Source: Koleobacter methoxysyntrophicus (GTDB lineage Bacteria > Bacillota > Thermosediminibacteria > Koleobacterales > Koleobacteraceae). From it: a DNA stretch of 64,000 nt. The DNA is taken from assembly GCF_017301615.1 (NCBI RefSeq), contig NZ_CP059066.1:1781001-1845000 (forward strand), given 5' to 3'. The notes beneath the pieces are model-generated. The model worked only from the letters and a program-made list of their open reading frames with translations. It was not told the origin of the DNA and did not search any database. A program made the position numbers and the translations under genes. Positions 1 through 6,836 of this stretch are shown here, piece after piece. Each line of letters opens with the position of its first letter. Position 1 is the stretch's first letter.

Positions 1-52
1 TTTTTGAATAATATAAAATGTAATGTAAGAATTTCTATGGGAGGGGTTATTG

Positions 53-229
53 ATGCATTTAACCTTTGGGATCTTTTTAGATATTGCTATAATAATGGCA
101 TTAGGTCTGTTCGTAGCAGGGGTATTTATTATCGTCAAAAATGTGATAAATTTTTTTTCTAAAAAGATAATTTTCGTAAGGTTTTATAACAAAAGCAGTA
201 AAGAAGAACCGGAACTGCTTAACAGATAA
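53..229 (+). CDS. Small membrane protein, 58 aa, unknown function
   Basis: Short ORF starting with ATG at 53, preceded by a GAGGGG ribosome binding site about 6 bases upstream, ending TAA at 227-229. Residues about 3-30 form one strongly hydrophobic helix (isoleucine, valine, alanine and phenylalanine rich). The rest is a basic segment (KKIIFVRFYNKSSK) and an acidic tail. This suggests a single-pass inner-membrane protein with a cytosolic basic tail. A terminator follows about 20 bases after the stop, so it ends its transcription unit. I do not recognise the family. The good start signal and the terminator make a real gene likely. Confidence 0.6.
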   Translation: MHLTFGIFLDIAIIMALGLFVAGVFIIVKNVINFFSKKIIFVRFYNKSSKEEPELLNR

Positions 230-249
230 TATAGTTTATACTTACATAC

Positions 250-278
250 ACTACCCTCTAACAGGGTAGTATTTTTTA
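250..278 (+). terminator. Rho-independent terminator after the small membrane protein
   Basis: An 8-bp perfect stem (ACTACCCT at 250-257 with AGGGTAGT at 263-270) with a 5-nt loop is followed by ATTTTTTATA. It lies 20 bases after the small membrane protein gene and should end its transcript. Confidence 0.85.
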
Positions 279-350
279 TAACGGCTATATACTTTACTCA
301 GGATACGATAAGTTCAGTTTAAATAAATGGCAAACACATAAGCGACTGTT

Positions 351-388
351 AATTTGGCTCCTAGCCTGTGATGGCGGAGAGCCAAATT
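351..388. other. Unexplained 10-bp inverted repeat with structured loop
   Basis: AATTTGGCTC (351-360) and GAGCCAAATT (379-388) are perfect reverse complements around an 18-nt loop that itself contains GCC/GGC. No U-run follows, so it is not a standard terminator. It lies about 40 bases upstream of the -35 box of the DUF5320 gene. It could be a regulator site or part of a short RNA. I cannot assign it. Confidence 0.5.
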
Positions 389-424
389 CCAGAGTTCAGG
401 CCCTAAAATTTTTACAATTACTAA

Positions 425-453
425 TTGACATATGCCCAAAATGATTATATAAT
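425..453 (+). promoter_or_regulatory. SigmaA-type promoter of the DUF5320 gene with a repeated motif
   Basis: TTGACA (425-430), a 17-bp spacer and TATAAT (448-453) match the vegetative consensus exactly. The motif CATATGNCCAAAA occurs twice, overlapping the -35/spacer (about 429-441) and again just downstream (about 463-475). A repeated motif around a consensus promoter suggests a repressor operator; the regulator is unknown. Confidence 0.8.
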
Positions 454-501
454 TAAAATAAGCATATGACCAAAACAGAGCCTTTGAAAGGAGGGTTAAA
501 T

Positions 502-867
502 ATGCCGCGTGGTGATGGTACAGGCCCATGGGGTGCAGGTCCTATGACGGGCAGAGCTGCAGGTTATTGTGCAGGATTCGGAGTACCCGGCTTTGCAAAT
601 CCTATCGGCCTCAGAGCTTTCGGCGGTGGATGGGGCCGCGGCCGTGGCTGGAGGCGCATGTATTATGCTACGGGTATTCCCGGATGGGCAAGATTTCCAG
701 GTTGGGTACCTCCATATCCCGGGTGGGCAGTACCCTATGGGGTTCAATACGGGACGAATGAGGCCGACGTCCTCAAGGAAGAAGCTAAAGCCCTTGAGGA
801 GGAGTTAAGGGCAATAAAAGACAGATTGAAGGAATTAGAAGGAAAAAAAGATAGTGAAGGGAAGTAG
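502..867 (+). CDS. DUF5320-family small protein, 121 aa
   Basis: The true start is ATG 502, with GAAAGGAGG ending about 6 bases before it; an upstream in-frame ATG at 466 lacks such a site. The N-terminus MPRGDGTGPWGAGPMTGRAA carries the glycine, proline and methionine signature of DUF5320 proteins. The middle is rich in Gly, Trp, Arg, Tyr and Pro (residues about 35-85). The last 35 residues form a charged coiled coil (ADVLKEEAKALEEELRAIKD). DUF5320 proteins are common in anaerobic bacteria and archaea, often near dinitrogenase iron-molybdenum cofactor (NifX/NifB-like) proteins; their role is not established. None of those partners is next to it here. It is monocistronic, with its own consensus promoter and terminator. 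Confidence 0.85.
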   Translation: MPRGDGTGPWGAGPMTGRAAGYCAGFGVPGFANPIGLRAFGGGWGRGRGWRRMYYATGIPGWARFPGWVPPYPGWAVPYGVQYGTNEADVLKEEAKALEEELRAIKDRLKELEGKKDSEGK

Positions 868-877
868 CATGCTTCGG

Positions 878-900
878 CCCCGGAGAAATCCGGGGTTTTA
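878..900 (+). terminator. Terminator after the DUF5320 gene
   Basis: A 7-bp stem (CCCCGGA at 878-884 with TCCGGGG at 889-895) with a 4-nt loop is followed by TTTTAATCTTG. It separates the DUF5320 gene from the glycosylase gene. Confidence 0.8.
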
Positions 901-967
901 ATCTTGTCTTTTTAAAATTATTCTTATATACTTACAGGTGAAGGGTTTTTTAAGGTGGTGCGGCTGT

Positions 968-1873
968 GTGAAAGATATACACCGGGAAGTCAAGGATGGT
1001 GAGATATATATAAAGGGCCTAGAGGCCTTTAACCTGAGAGCAATGGTGGAATGCGGCCAGGCGTTTCGCTGGGAAACTGAAGGGGGAAAGGAATATACGG
1101 GCATAGTCAGGGGAATGGTAATAAAGGTCCGGCAGGAGGGCGATACCCTAATTTTCAGAACATCGGGAGGGCATGAATCTATATCCTTTTGGCTTGATTA
1201 TTTTGACATTGATAGGGACTATGCCGGGCTTGAACGGGAGCTTGTGAAGGATGAAACCGTTGCTCCTGCCGTAATTTTTAGTTCCGGGAACCGGATTATG
1301 AGGCAGGACCCGTGGGAGTGCATGATGTCCTTTATAATATCGGCCAACAACAGCATCCCTTTAATTAAAAGGGTGATTGAAAACCTGTCGAGAAAATACG
1401 GTAGACCTATTGATTTCGAAGGAGAGACCTATTACAGTTTCCCCGACAGCAAAACCCTTGCAGGTGTTCCCGTTGAAGGGCTTTCAGAATGCAGATGCGG
1501 ATATAGGGCAAAATACCTTAAAAGAACGGCTGAAATTGTAGCAGACATGGGAAACGGATTAGAATCTTTGAGGGAGCTGAATACGGAATCAGCACGGGAA
1601 GAACTGATGAAATTTCCCGGGGTCGGGCCCAAGGTTGCCAACTGCATCCTTCTCTTTTCACTGCAGAAGTATGATGCCTTTCCCGTTGATATATGGATAA
1701 AGAGGATAATGGAACACCTTTTTTTTGAGGGAAGAGAAACCCCTGTGAATAAAATTCAAAAGGCTGCCGGGCAGCGGTTTGGAAGCAGGGCCGGTTTTGT
1801 CCAGCAGTATTTATTTTATTATGCCAGGGAAAAATGGGATGAGATAAGATCAAAGGAACCGGGTAAAATATAA
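968..1873 (+). CDS. 8-oxoguanine DNA glycosylase/AP lyase (OGG1 type)
   Basis: Bifunctional base-excision repair enzyme that removes 8-oxoguanine and cleaves the abasic site. About 301 aa from GTG 968; AAGGTGG lies about 9 bases before it, and a GTG at 938 is a weaker alternative. The N-terminal half (VECGQAFRWETEGG) is the OGG_N domain. The helix-hairpin-helix/GPD region has FPGVGPKVANC followed by VDIW. By comparison with human OGG1, Lys of GPKVANC (about residue 222) is the Schiff-base lysine and Asp of PVDIW (about residue 241) the catalytic aspartate; both are present. No C-terminal Fe-S cluster is expected or seen. It is a single gene downstream of a terminator. Confidence 0.9.
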   Translation: MKDIHREVKDGEIYIKGLEAFNLRAMVECGQAFRWETEGGKEYTGIVRGMVIKVRQEGDTLIFRTSGGHESISFWLDYFDIDRDYAGLERELVKDETVAPAVIFSSGNRIMRQDPWECMMSFIISANNSIPLIKRVIENLSRKYGRPIDFEGETYYSFPDSKTLAGVPVEGLSECRCGYRAKYLKRTAEIVADMGNGLESLRELNTESAREELMKFPGVGPKVANCILLFSLQKYDAFPVDIWIKRIMEHLFFEGRETPVNKIQKAAGQRFGSRAGFVQQYLFYYAREKWDEIRSKEPGKI

Positions 1874-1950
1874 TTGTTGCAGCAGAAATATAATTTTAAA
1901 GCTAATATTAAAATATTAGGAAAACATCAGGATAGGAGGAGAAGGATTCC

Positions 1951-3024
1951 ATGACGAAAGGAAAGGTCTGCGTCGTGGGAGGAGGGCCGGCAGGGCTTTT
2001 TGCAGCTATTGAGGCCGCAAAGAGAGACTTTAGCGTTACCCTTTATGAGATGGGAGAAATCGGTGAAAACATCAAGTGTGCCGAAGGGTTTCTGGATTCC
2101 TTAAATATCCTCGGGGAGCCCGAGGCCGGCGTCAGATTTAAGGTCAGGGAGATGGTGGTTAGAGGAAAGGAAACCTATACCATCGATATGTCTCCTATAA
2201 ACCTGTGGATGATCGACAGAAAGGAATGGCAGAAATATCTTGGAGAAAAGGCCCAGCGGATGGGTGTAGAAATTTCCGAAAATCATCCGATATCACCCGA
2301 TGATCTGGAACGGATAAAAAGGGAGTTCCGGTGGATAATTGATGCCAGCGGTATCTTTTCAGTAACATCAAAGCTTTACGGTTTCAAACATTTCTATACA
2401 GCAAATTCAGGGGTAACCGTCCAGTATGTTATGGAAGGAGATTTCAGCTGTTTAAAGGAAAGGATACTTGCAGGTATAGAACCCCATTATACGGGGTATT
2501 ACTGGATATTCCCGAAAGGCCCTCAAATAGCGAATGTAGGTATGGGAGTGCTGCGGTACAAAAAAGGAATGGTTTTAAGGAATGAACTGGAGAGAATAGT
2601 TGAAAAAGAAGGGCTTAAAAGCTATAGAATTCTGCGTTCCTTTGGCGGTCTCTGCCCTATTGCAATCCCCGGACGGATAGTATATGACAATATCCTGCTG
2701 GCGGGAGACGCATGCGGCCTTACATCTCCCCTTCACTGCGGCGGTATAGACCTTGCCTGTATCAGCGGAATGACGGCAGCAGCCGTAATAGCGGAAGACC
2801 GTGTGTCCGGGTATAAGGATGAGCTGTGGAAGGTTATAGGGGACAAGATAACCCTTGAGAGGGAATTATTCGAATTCTGGGATTCCCGGGGGTATGACAC
2901 CGTTGATGCCCTGATCAGACGGTTTTCGAGGAAAAAGAAATTCCCCTATTTCCTGATGAATCCAACTAAATACTCCCGCCAGCTCATTTTACTGTTGAAA
3001 GCGTTGAAACTCAGCAGGGCTTAA
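1951..3024 (+). CDS. FAD-dependent oxidoreductase, geranylgeranyl reductase family
   Basis: 357-aa flavoprotein with an N-terminal Rossmann motif VVGGGPAGLFAA (residues about 8-19). The second family motif is LAGDACGLTSPLHCGGI near residue 250, which holds the FAD ribityl chain. The cysteine in IGENIKCAEGF near residue 45 is typical of the geranylgeranyl reductase-like group. Members reduce isoprenoid double bonds or act as electron-transfer flavoproteins; in a bacterium the substrate cannot be named from sequence. GGAGGAGAAGG precedes ATG 1951. It appears monocistronic. Confidence 0.8.
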   Translation: MTKGKVCVVGGGPAGLFAAIEAAKRDFSVTLYEMGEIGENIKCAEGFLDSLNILGEPEAGVRFKVREMVVRGKETYTIDMSPINLWMIDRKEWQKYLGEKAQRMGVEISENHPISPDDLERIKREFRWIIDASGIFSVTSKLYGFKHFYTANSGVTVQYVMEGDFSCLKERILAGIEPHYTGYYWIFPKGPQIANVGMGVLRYKKGMVLRNELERIVEKEGLKSYRILRSFGGLCPIAIPGRIVYDNILLAGDACGLTSPLHCGGIDLACISGMTAAAVIAEDRVSGYKDELWKVIGDKITLERELFEFWDSRGYDTVDALIRRFSRKKKFPYFLMNPTKYSRQLILLLKALKLSRA

Positions 3025-3161
3025 TATGTACTGAGCGGTTTATACAAGCAGTATAAAAATATGTAATGGATTTTATTTTTTATGGATATATCTTGAATGG
3101 ATAAAATGATTATAATATAATAGTGAGGCTGTATTTCGCAAAAGAATGGGGGCTGCACATT

Positions 3162-4082
3162 ATGCTAAAACGAGGAACTATAGCAGACCTTGCCCTGTTA
3201 TTGGTTGCAGTAGTATGGGGTTCAAATTTCGTTATTATGAAGGATGCCCTTGACCATATAACCCCCTTTGCATACCTGGGAATAAGATTTACCCTTTCTT
3301 TTTTAATCATGGTGGTTATTTTTTGGGAAAGGGTAAAGAAGATAAATGTTCAGGATATTATTGCAGGGAGCATTATCGGCTTCTTCCTATTTGCAGGCTT
3401 TGCTACCCAAACTATAGGTCTTCTTTACACCACACCGGGCAAATCCGGATTTATTACAGGTATAAACGTTATTATAGTTCCCTTTCTGTATTACATGGTG
3501 ACAAAGAAATTCCCTGGATGGTGGCCTTTAGTAGGTGGTATTTTTGCCGTAATAGGATTAGGATTTTTATCACTTAATGAAAGTTTTAACATTAATATAG
3601 GGGATTTATTAACCCTTATGTGTGCTTTTCTATTTGCCGGGCATATCGTTTCTATAGGGATTTTTGCCCCCCGAAGGGACCCGATAATATTAACCATAAT
3701 CCAGCTTGGGTTTACGGGCATAGTAAATAACCTGATAGCGTTGATGTGGGAGCCCCTGCCTGTTGGCATATCTCCGGGGATATGGGCTGCAATTCTCTAT
3801 GCTGTTGTCTTCTGCACTATAGGGGCTTTTGTTATACAGAATGTGGCCCAGAGGTATACGCCCTCCACCCATGCCGCACTGATCCTGTGCCTTGAAGCCG
3901 TATTTGCCGTTATCTTCTCTTATCTATTTTGGGGAGAAGAGCTTACCGTTCGGATGGTTATCGGATGTGTTTTTATCTTTGCAGGGGTGACTGTAACGGA
4001 ATTAAAGCCCGGATTACCTATGTTAGGTCCTCCACGTGTAAAAGAGAAAAGAGGTAAAATATTACCTAGGGAGACCGAATAA
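3162..4082 (+). CDS. EamA/DMT-superfamily transporter
   Basis: Integral membrane protein of about 306 aa with two EamA repeats and roughly ten hydrophobic helices. The first repeat starts LLLVAVVWGSNFVIMKDAL. The second contains ALILCLEAVFAVIFSYLFWGE, a hallmark of drug/metabolite exporters. I prefer ATG 3162 (after a GGGGG site) over the upstream GTG 3123, because it places the first helix close to the N-terminus. Substrates in this family vary (amino acids, metabolites) and cannot be inferred here. Confidence 0.85.
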   Translation: MLKRGTIADLALLLVAVVWGSNFVIMKDALDHITPFAYLGIRFTLSFLIMVVIFWERVKKINVQDIIAGSIIGFFLFAGFATQTIGLLYTTPGKSGFITGINVIIVPFLYYMVTKKFPGWWPLVGGIFAVIGLGFLSLNESFNINIGDLLTLMCAFLFAGHIVSIGIFAPRRDPIILTIIQLGFTGIVNNLIALMWEPLPVGISPGIWAAILYAVVFCTIGAFVIQNVAQRYTPSTHAALILCLEAVFAVIFSYLFWGEELTVRMVIGCVFIFAGVTVTELKPGLPMLGPPRVKEKRGKILPRETE

Positions 4083-4243
4083 TTAAGTTACGCTAAATAA
4101 GTACACAAATTTTCAAATATTGTTAGAAGAAAGATGAATGATAGATGTTAATTTGTCAGAGACTTTTGTTGATATTGATGGGCTTGCTAGACGAACATGG
4201 AAACATCTTTTAAGCTATCCCCTCTTCTCATGCGACAGAATTA

Positions 4244-5485
4244 TCAACCCGAGAAATTGAGTATTGTGTGAGCATATGGAAAAGGCTTCAGCGCTCTCTC
4301 TAAGATACCATGGACATAAGCTATCAGCACTCCGTAGTTGACGACGGGAATATTCTTTTCCTTGAGAACAGAGAGACGGTAGAGCATTTCCCTGCGGTTT
4401 AACATGCAGGCTCCACAGTGGACTACAAGCTTGAATTCATGCAGGTTTTCAGGGAAAGAAAAACCACTTGACCACTCGAAATAGAGATCTCCTCCCGCCA
4501 CCTGCCGTAGCCAGCGGGGAATTTTTACCGTGCCTATGTCGTCGGCCTGGCGGTGGTGAGTACATGCCTCGGATATCAAAACCCTGTCCCCAGGTTTCAG
4601 TTCTTCTACGGCCTTAATCCCAGCCACCAGCTGGGCTAAATCACCTTTGTGACGCGCAAACAGGATGGAAAAAGAAGTCATCAATACGTCTTTTGGCGTA
4701 TCGGCGGCCACTTTTAGAAATGCCTGAGAATCAGTAACCACGATCCTGGGTTTTTTCGAAAGATAGTCGAGGGCTTCTTTTAGTTCATGTTCTTTGGTAA
4801 CGACAGCTATTGCATCGTGATCAAGGATGTCCCGTATGGTTTGCTGCTGTGGAAGAATCAGCCTGCCCTTCGGCGCTGCCTTATCTATGGGTATTACCAG
4901 CACCACAAAATCGCCTGGATTTAATAAATCACTGATTATGGGAAGTTCGGAAAAATCGGCCGGGGCTTTATTGATTATCTCCCGTTTCAACTCTTCGATG
5001 CCCTGTTTCCTCAACGCTGAAACCTCTATAAGGTTTGTCCCCAGGAGGTTTTCCCATTTTTTCTTATCTTTCCCGGTGTAATTTGTAAGGTCTTTTTTAT
5101 TTATTACACCCACAAGGGGTATATTTCTTTCTTTTACTTTCTGGGCGATGTCCAGGTCATAATCCGTGATGCCGACCTGACCATCGACAATAATCACTGC
5201 TAGGTCGGTTTTATTTAATACCTGGTATGTTTTTTTAACCCGGAGCTCGCCAAGCTCTCCTACATCGTCTATGCCGGCGGTGTCAATAATGACCACCGGC
5301 CCCAGCGGCAAAAGCTCCATGGCCTTAAACACTGGATCGGTGGTGGTGCCGGCTACCGGGGATACCAGTGCTATATCCTGATTTGTAATAGCGTTTATCA
5401 AGCTCGACTTACCCGCGTTCCGGCGACCGAATATGGCGATATGTAGCCGGCTGGCGATGGGAGTGGTGTTCAAACTATTGTCCAT
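4244..5485 (-). CDS. hydF: [FeFe]-hydrogenase maturation GTPase HydF
   Basis: 413-aa scaffold on which HydE and HydG products are assembled into the 2Fe subcluster before delivery to HydA. The N-terminal GTPase domain has a P-loop (GRRNAGKSS), switch I (AGTTTDP), DTAG and NKKD. The C-terminal cluster-binding domain shows CTHH followed about 50 residues later by HCGAC, matching the HydF pattern CxH-x(46-53)-HCxxC. ATG 5485 follows AGAGGTGAT, better than the in-frame GTG at 5494. hydE and hydG are not in the window. The neighbour on the same strand is a broken aspA, a gene often found with hydEFG in Firmicutes, so this is probably what remains of a maturation cluster. The gene itself is intact. 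Confidence 0.95.
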   Translation of the reverse strand: MDNSLNTTPIASRLHIAIFGRRNAGKSSLINAITNQDIALVSPVAGTTTDPVFKAMELLPLGPVVIIDTAGIDDVGELGELRVKKTYQVLNKTDLAVIIVDGQVGITDYDLDIAQKVKERNIPLVGVINKKDLTNYTGKDKKKWENLLGTNLIEVSALRKQGIEELKREIINKAPADFSELPIISDLLNPGDFVVLVIPIDKAAPKGRLILPQQQTIRDILDHDAIAVVTKEHELKEALDYLSKKPRIVVTDSQAFLKVAADTPKDVLMTSFSILFARHKGDLAQLVAGIKAVEELKPGDRVLISEACTHHRQADDIGTVKIPRWLRQVAGGDLYFEWSSGFSFPENLHEFKLVVHCGACMLNRREMLYRLSVLKEKNIPVVNYGVLIAYVHGILERALKPFPYAHTILNFSG

Positions 5486-5568
5486 AAAGATCACCTCTTG
5501 AATTTTTATTTTAAGTATAATACCAGGCAGAATAGGATTAGAGCATCGTTAGGTGCAGTAAAAGGGTA

Positions 5569-5593
5569 TAAAAAAAGCTGTCATTGCCCAGCT
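5569..5593 (-). terminator. Possible terminator behind the aspA remnant
   Basis: Read on the minus strand, AGCTG and CAGCT pair around a short loop and run into seven T residues. The stem is only 5 bp and overlaps the last aspA codons, so it is a weak call. Confidence 0.45.
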
Positions 5594-6112
5594 ATACCAG
5601 GTTTTGTAAGTTCATAGGGGCGCAGCACCTTATCAAGCTTTTCTTCATCCATCAGCCCCAGTTTCAGGACAGCCTGCCGCACGGAAAGGCTTTCCAAAAG
5701 GGCCATACGGGCCACTTCTGTAGCGGCTTCATAGCCTATGTGAGGGGTCAATGCCGTCAACGTGGAAAAACTTTGTTCCAGGGGTTTTTTGCACTGTTCG
5801 CTGTTTGCCGTAATGCCCGATACACATCGGTCTATAAAGATATTGACAGTGCGTTCCATCAGCTCCAGGGATTCCAGAAGGTTATGGGCGATGAGCGGCA
5901 GCATGGCGTTCAACTCCAGCTGGCGTGACAAGGGCCATGATAAGTTTTCTGTGAATGGGCCGGCCGGTCAGGGGAAAGTTTTCCTTTGCCCTCATGGTAT
6001 GTATGCCGTAATAGGCGTCTTTGGGTATTTGCTTTTCACCAAGAAGATCGTATTCGACGCGGTACCTCAAAAATCTCACTTCCCGTATATTTTTTAATTT
6101 AGGCTTATTCAT
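5581..6112 (-). pseudogene. aspA: aspA remnant: aspartate ammonia-lyase with large internal deletion
   Basis: On the minus strand, ATG 6112 opens an N-terminus typical of aspartase (YRVEYDLLGEKQIPKDAYYG, then HTMRAKENFPLTG). About 50 residues in, the reading jumps to the far C-terminus in another frame (LELNAMLPLIAHNL and later YELTKPGIAG, the aspartase end). Intact aspartase is about 470 aa, so roughly 330 residues, including the fumarase-family SS-loop signature GSSxMPxKxN, are missing. The two parts are also out of frame with each other. No good ribosome binding site precedes 6112. It is a dead gene; it sits next to hydF in the usual order of hydrogenase maturation loci. Confidence 0.9.
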
Positions 6113-6128
6113 GTCTATTATATCACAA

Positions 6129-6293
6129 AATTGCCGTCGCGGTAATTTTACCATGTGCCGGACATTCAGGTCTACCCACTTAAAACCCGGAGGATTTGCA
6201 GAGTATTTTGTTGCATCGGCACTTCACGTTGAGCGTGATACCCTGATTCTGCCGGATGAAGTTTCATTTGAAATAGGGACATTAATTGAAATG
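6129..6293 (+). pseudogene. Fragment of a zinc-dependent alcohol/polyol dehydrogenase
   Basis: An open stretch in the frame of ATG 6111 reads NCRRGNFTMCRTFR, then PGGFAEYFVASALHVERD, LPDEVSFEIGTLIE. This matches the structural-zinc loop (CRRGxxxxC), the GGFAEY motif and the LPDxVSFExxxLIE segment of medium-chain zinc dehydrogenases such as sorbitol or threonine dehydrogenase. Only about 55 residues remain of about 340; the Rossmann domain is absent. It stops at TAG 6294 and abuts the BtpA fragment. Its left edge abuts the opposite-strand aspA remnant. Confidence 0.8.
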
Positions 6294-6295
6294 TA

Positions 6296-6466
6296 GAAAA
6301 TGTTGAGCAGCAGTTAACTGTTGCTGATGGTGCGATAGTAGGCACTGCGTTCAAATTCGATGGGATATTCCAAAATCGAGTTGATTTGAACCGTGTAAAG
6401 TTATTTATGGAACGGGTTAAGGATTTCCGGACCAACCTGAAAAATTCCGGTCATGAGAAACAGTAA
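6296..6466 (+). pseudogene. C-terminal fragment of a BtpA/SgcQ-family protein
   Basis: From 6296 the reading gives ENVEQQLTVADGAIVGTAFK, then VDLNRVKLFMERVKDFR, ending TAA 6464-6466. This is the conserved C-terminus of the BtpA/SgcQ TIM-barrel family (ENVxxxLxxADGxIVGTxFK ... VDxxRVxxFMxxVRxLR). About 56 residues remain of about 260. There is no start codon or ribosome binding site. It is joined directly to the dehydrogenase fragment. Confidence 0.75.
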
Positions 6467-6526
6467 CTGCTGACAGCAATTAGCCTTTATTAACGCTGAT
6501 TGCAGAAGACAAAGGAGGTATTCGCT

Positions 6527-6703
6527 TTGCTTGAAATTGTTCCATCACTTGCTTCTGCGAATCAATCTTGTTTAAAAGATGAAATAGAAAAACTAGGGAA
6601 AGACACTGTTAAAGAAATTCATTTAGATAAAGCGCATTGCCTGCAGGGTATCTGTTTTTCAGGGATTTTTTCATTGATGAAATTTAAACCTCGAATGTTA
6701 TAA
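6527..6703 (+). pseudogene. Truncated ribulose-phosphate 3-epimerase-like gene
   Basis: AAAGGAGGT (6511-6519) precedes TTG 6527. The first 34 residues (LEIVPSLASANQSCLKDEIE, then EIHLD) match the N-terminus of the ribulose-phosphate 3-epimerase family, including the first strand and the IHLD motif. After EIHLD the sequence (KAHCLQGICFSGIFSLMKFK) no longer resembles the family and stops at 58 aa; the enzyme is normally about 220 aa. The start signal survives but the body is lost. With the BtpA/SgcQ and dehydrogenase fragments it suggests one decayed sugar or polyol catabolic operon. Confidence 0.7.
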
Positions 6704-6812
6704 TTATATTATAAATTATTATAATTCGTGGTATAATTATTTAGAGGGTGGTGCGCCAGGGGCGTGGACGGCCTTCTCACATTCAACAATTCATTGAAAA
6801 GTGAGGTGGAAG

Positions 6813-6830
6813 TCGAGCGTCTACTCGACA
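6813..6830 (+). other. 6-bp hairpin just upstream of the DUF234 ATPase start
   Basis: GTCGAG (6813-6818) and CTCGAC (6825-6830) form a perfect stem with a 6-nt loop, 6 bases before ATG 6837. It occupies the place where a ribosome binding site should be. It may limit translation or simply be leader structure. Confidence 0.5.
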
Positions 6831-6836
6831 TATTTT

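Noticed and set aside
4138-4260. 40-residue plus-strand ORF between the EamA gene and hydF
   Set aside because: Weak ribosome binding site, no recognisable similarity, overlaps the hydF end; probably chance.
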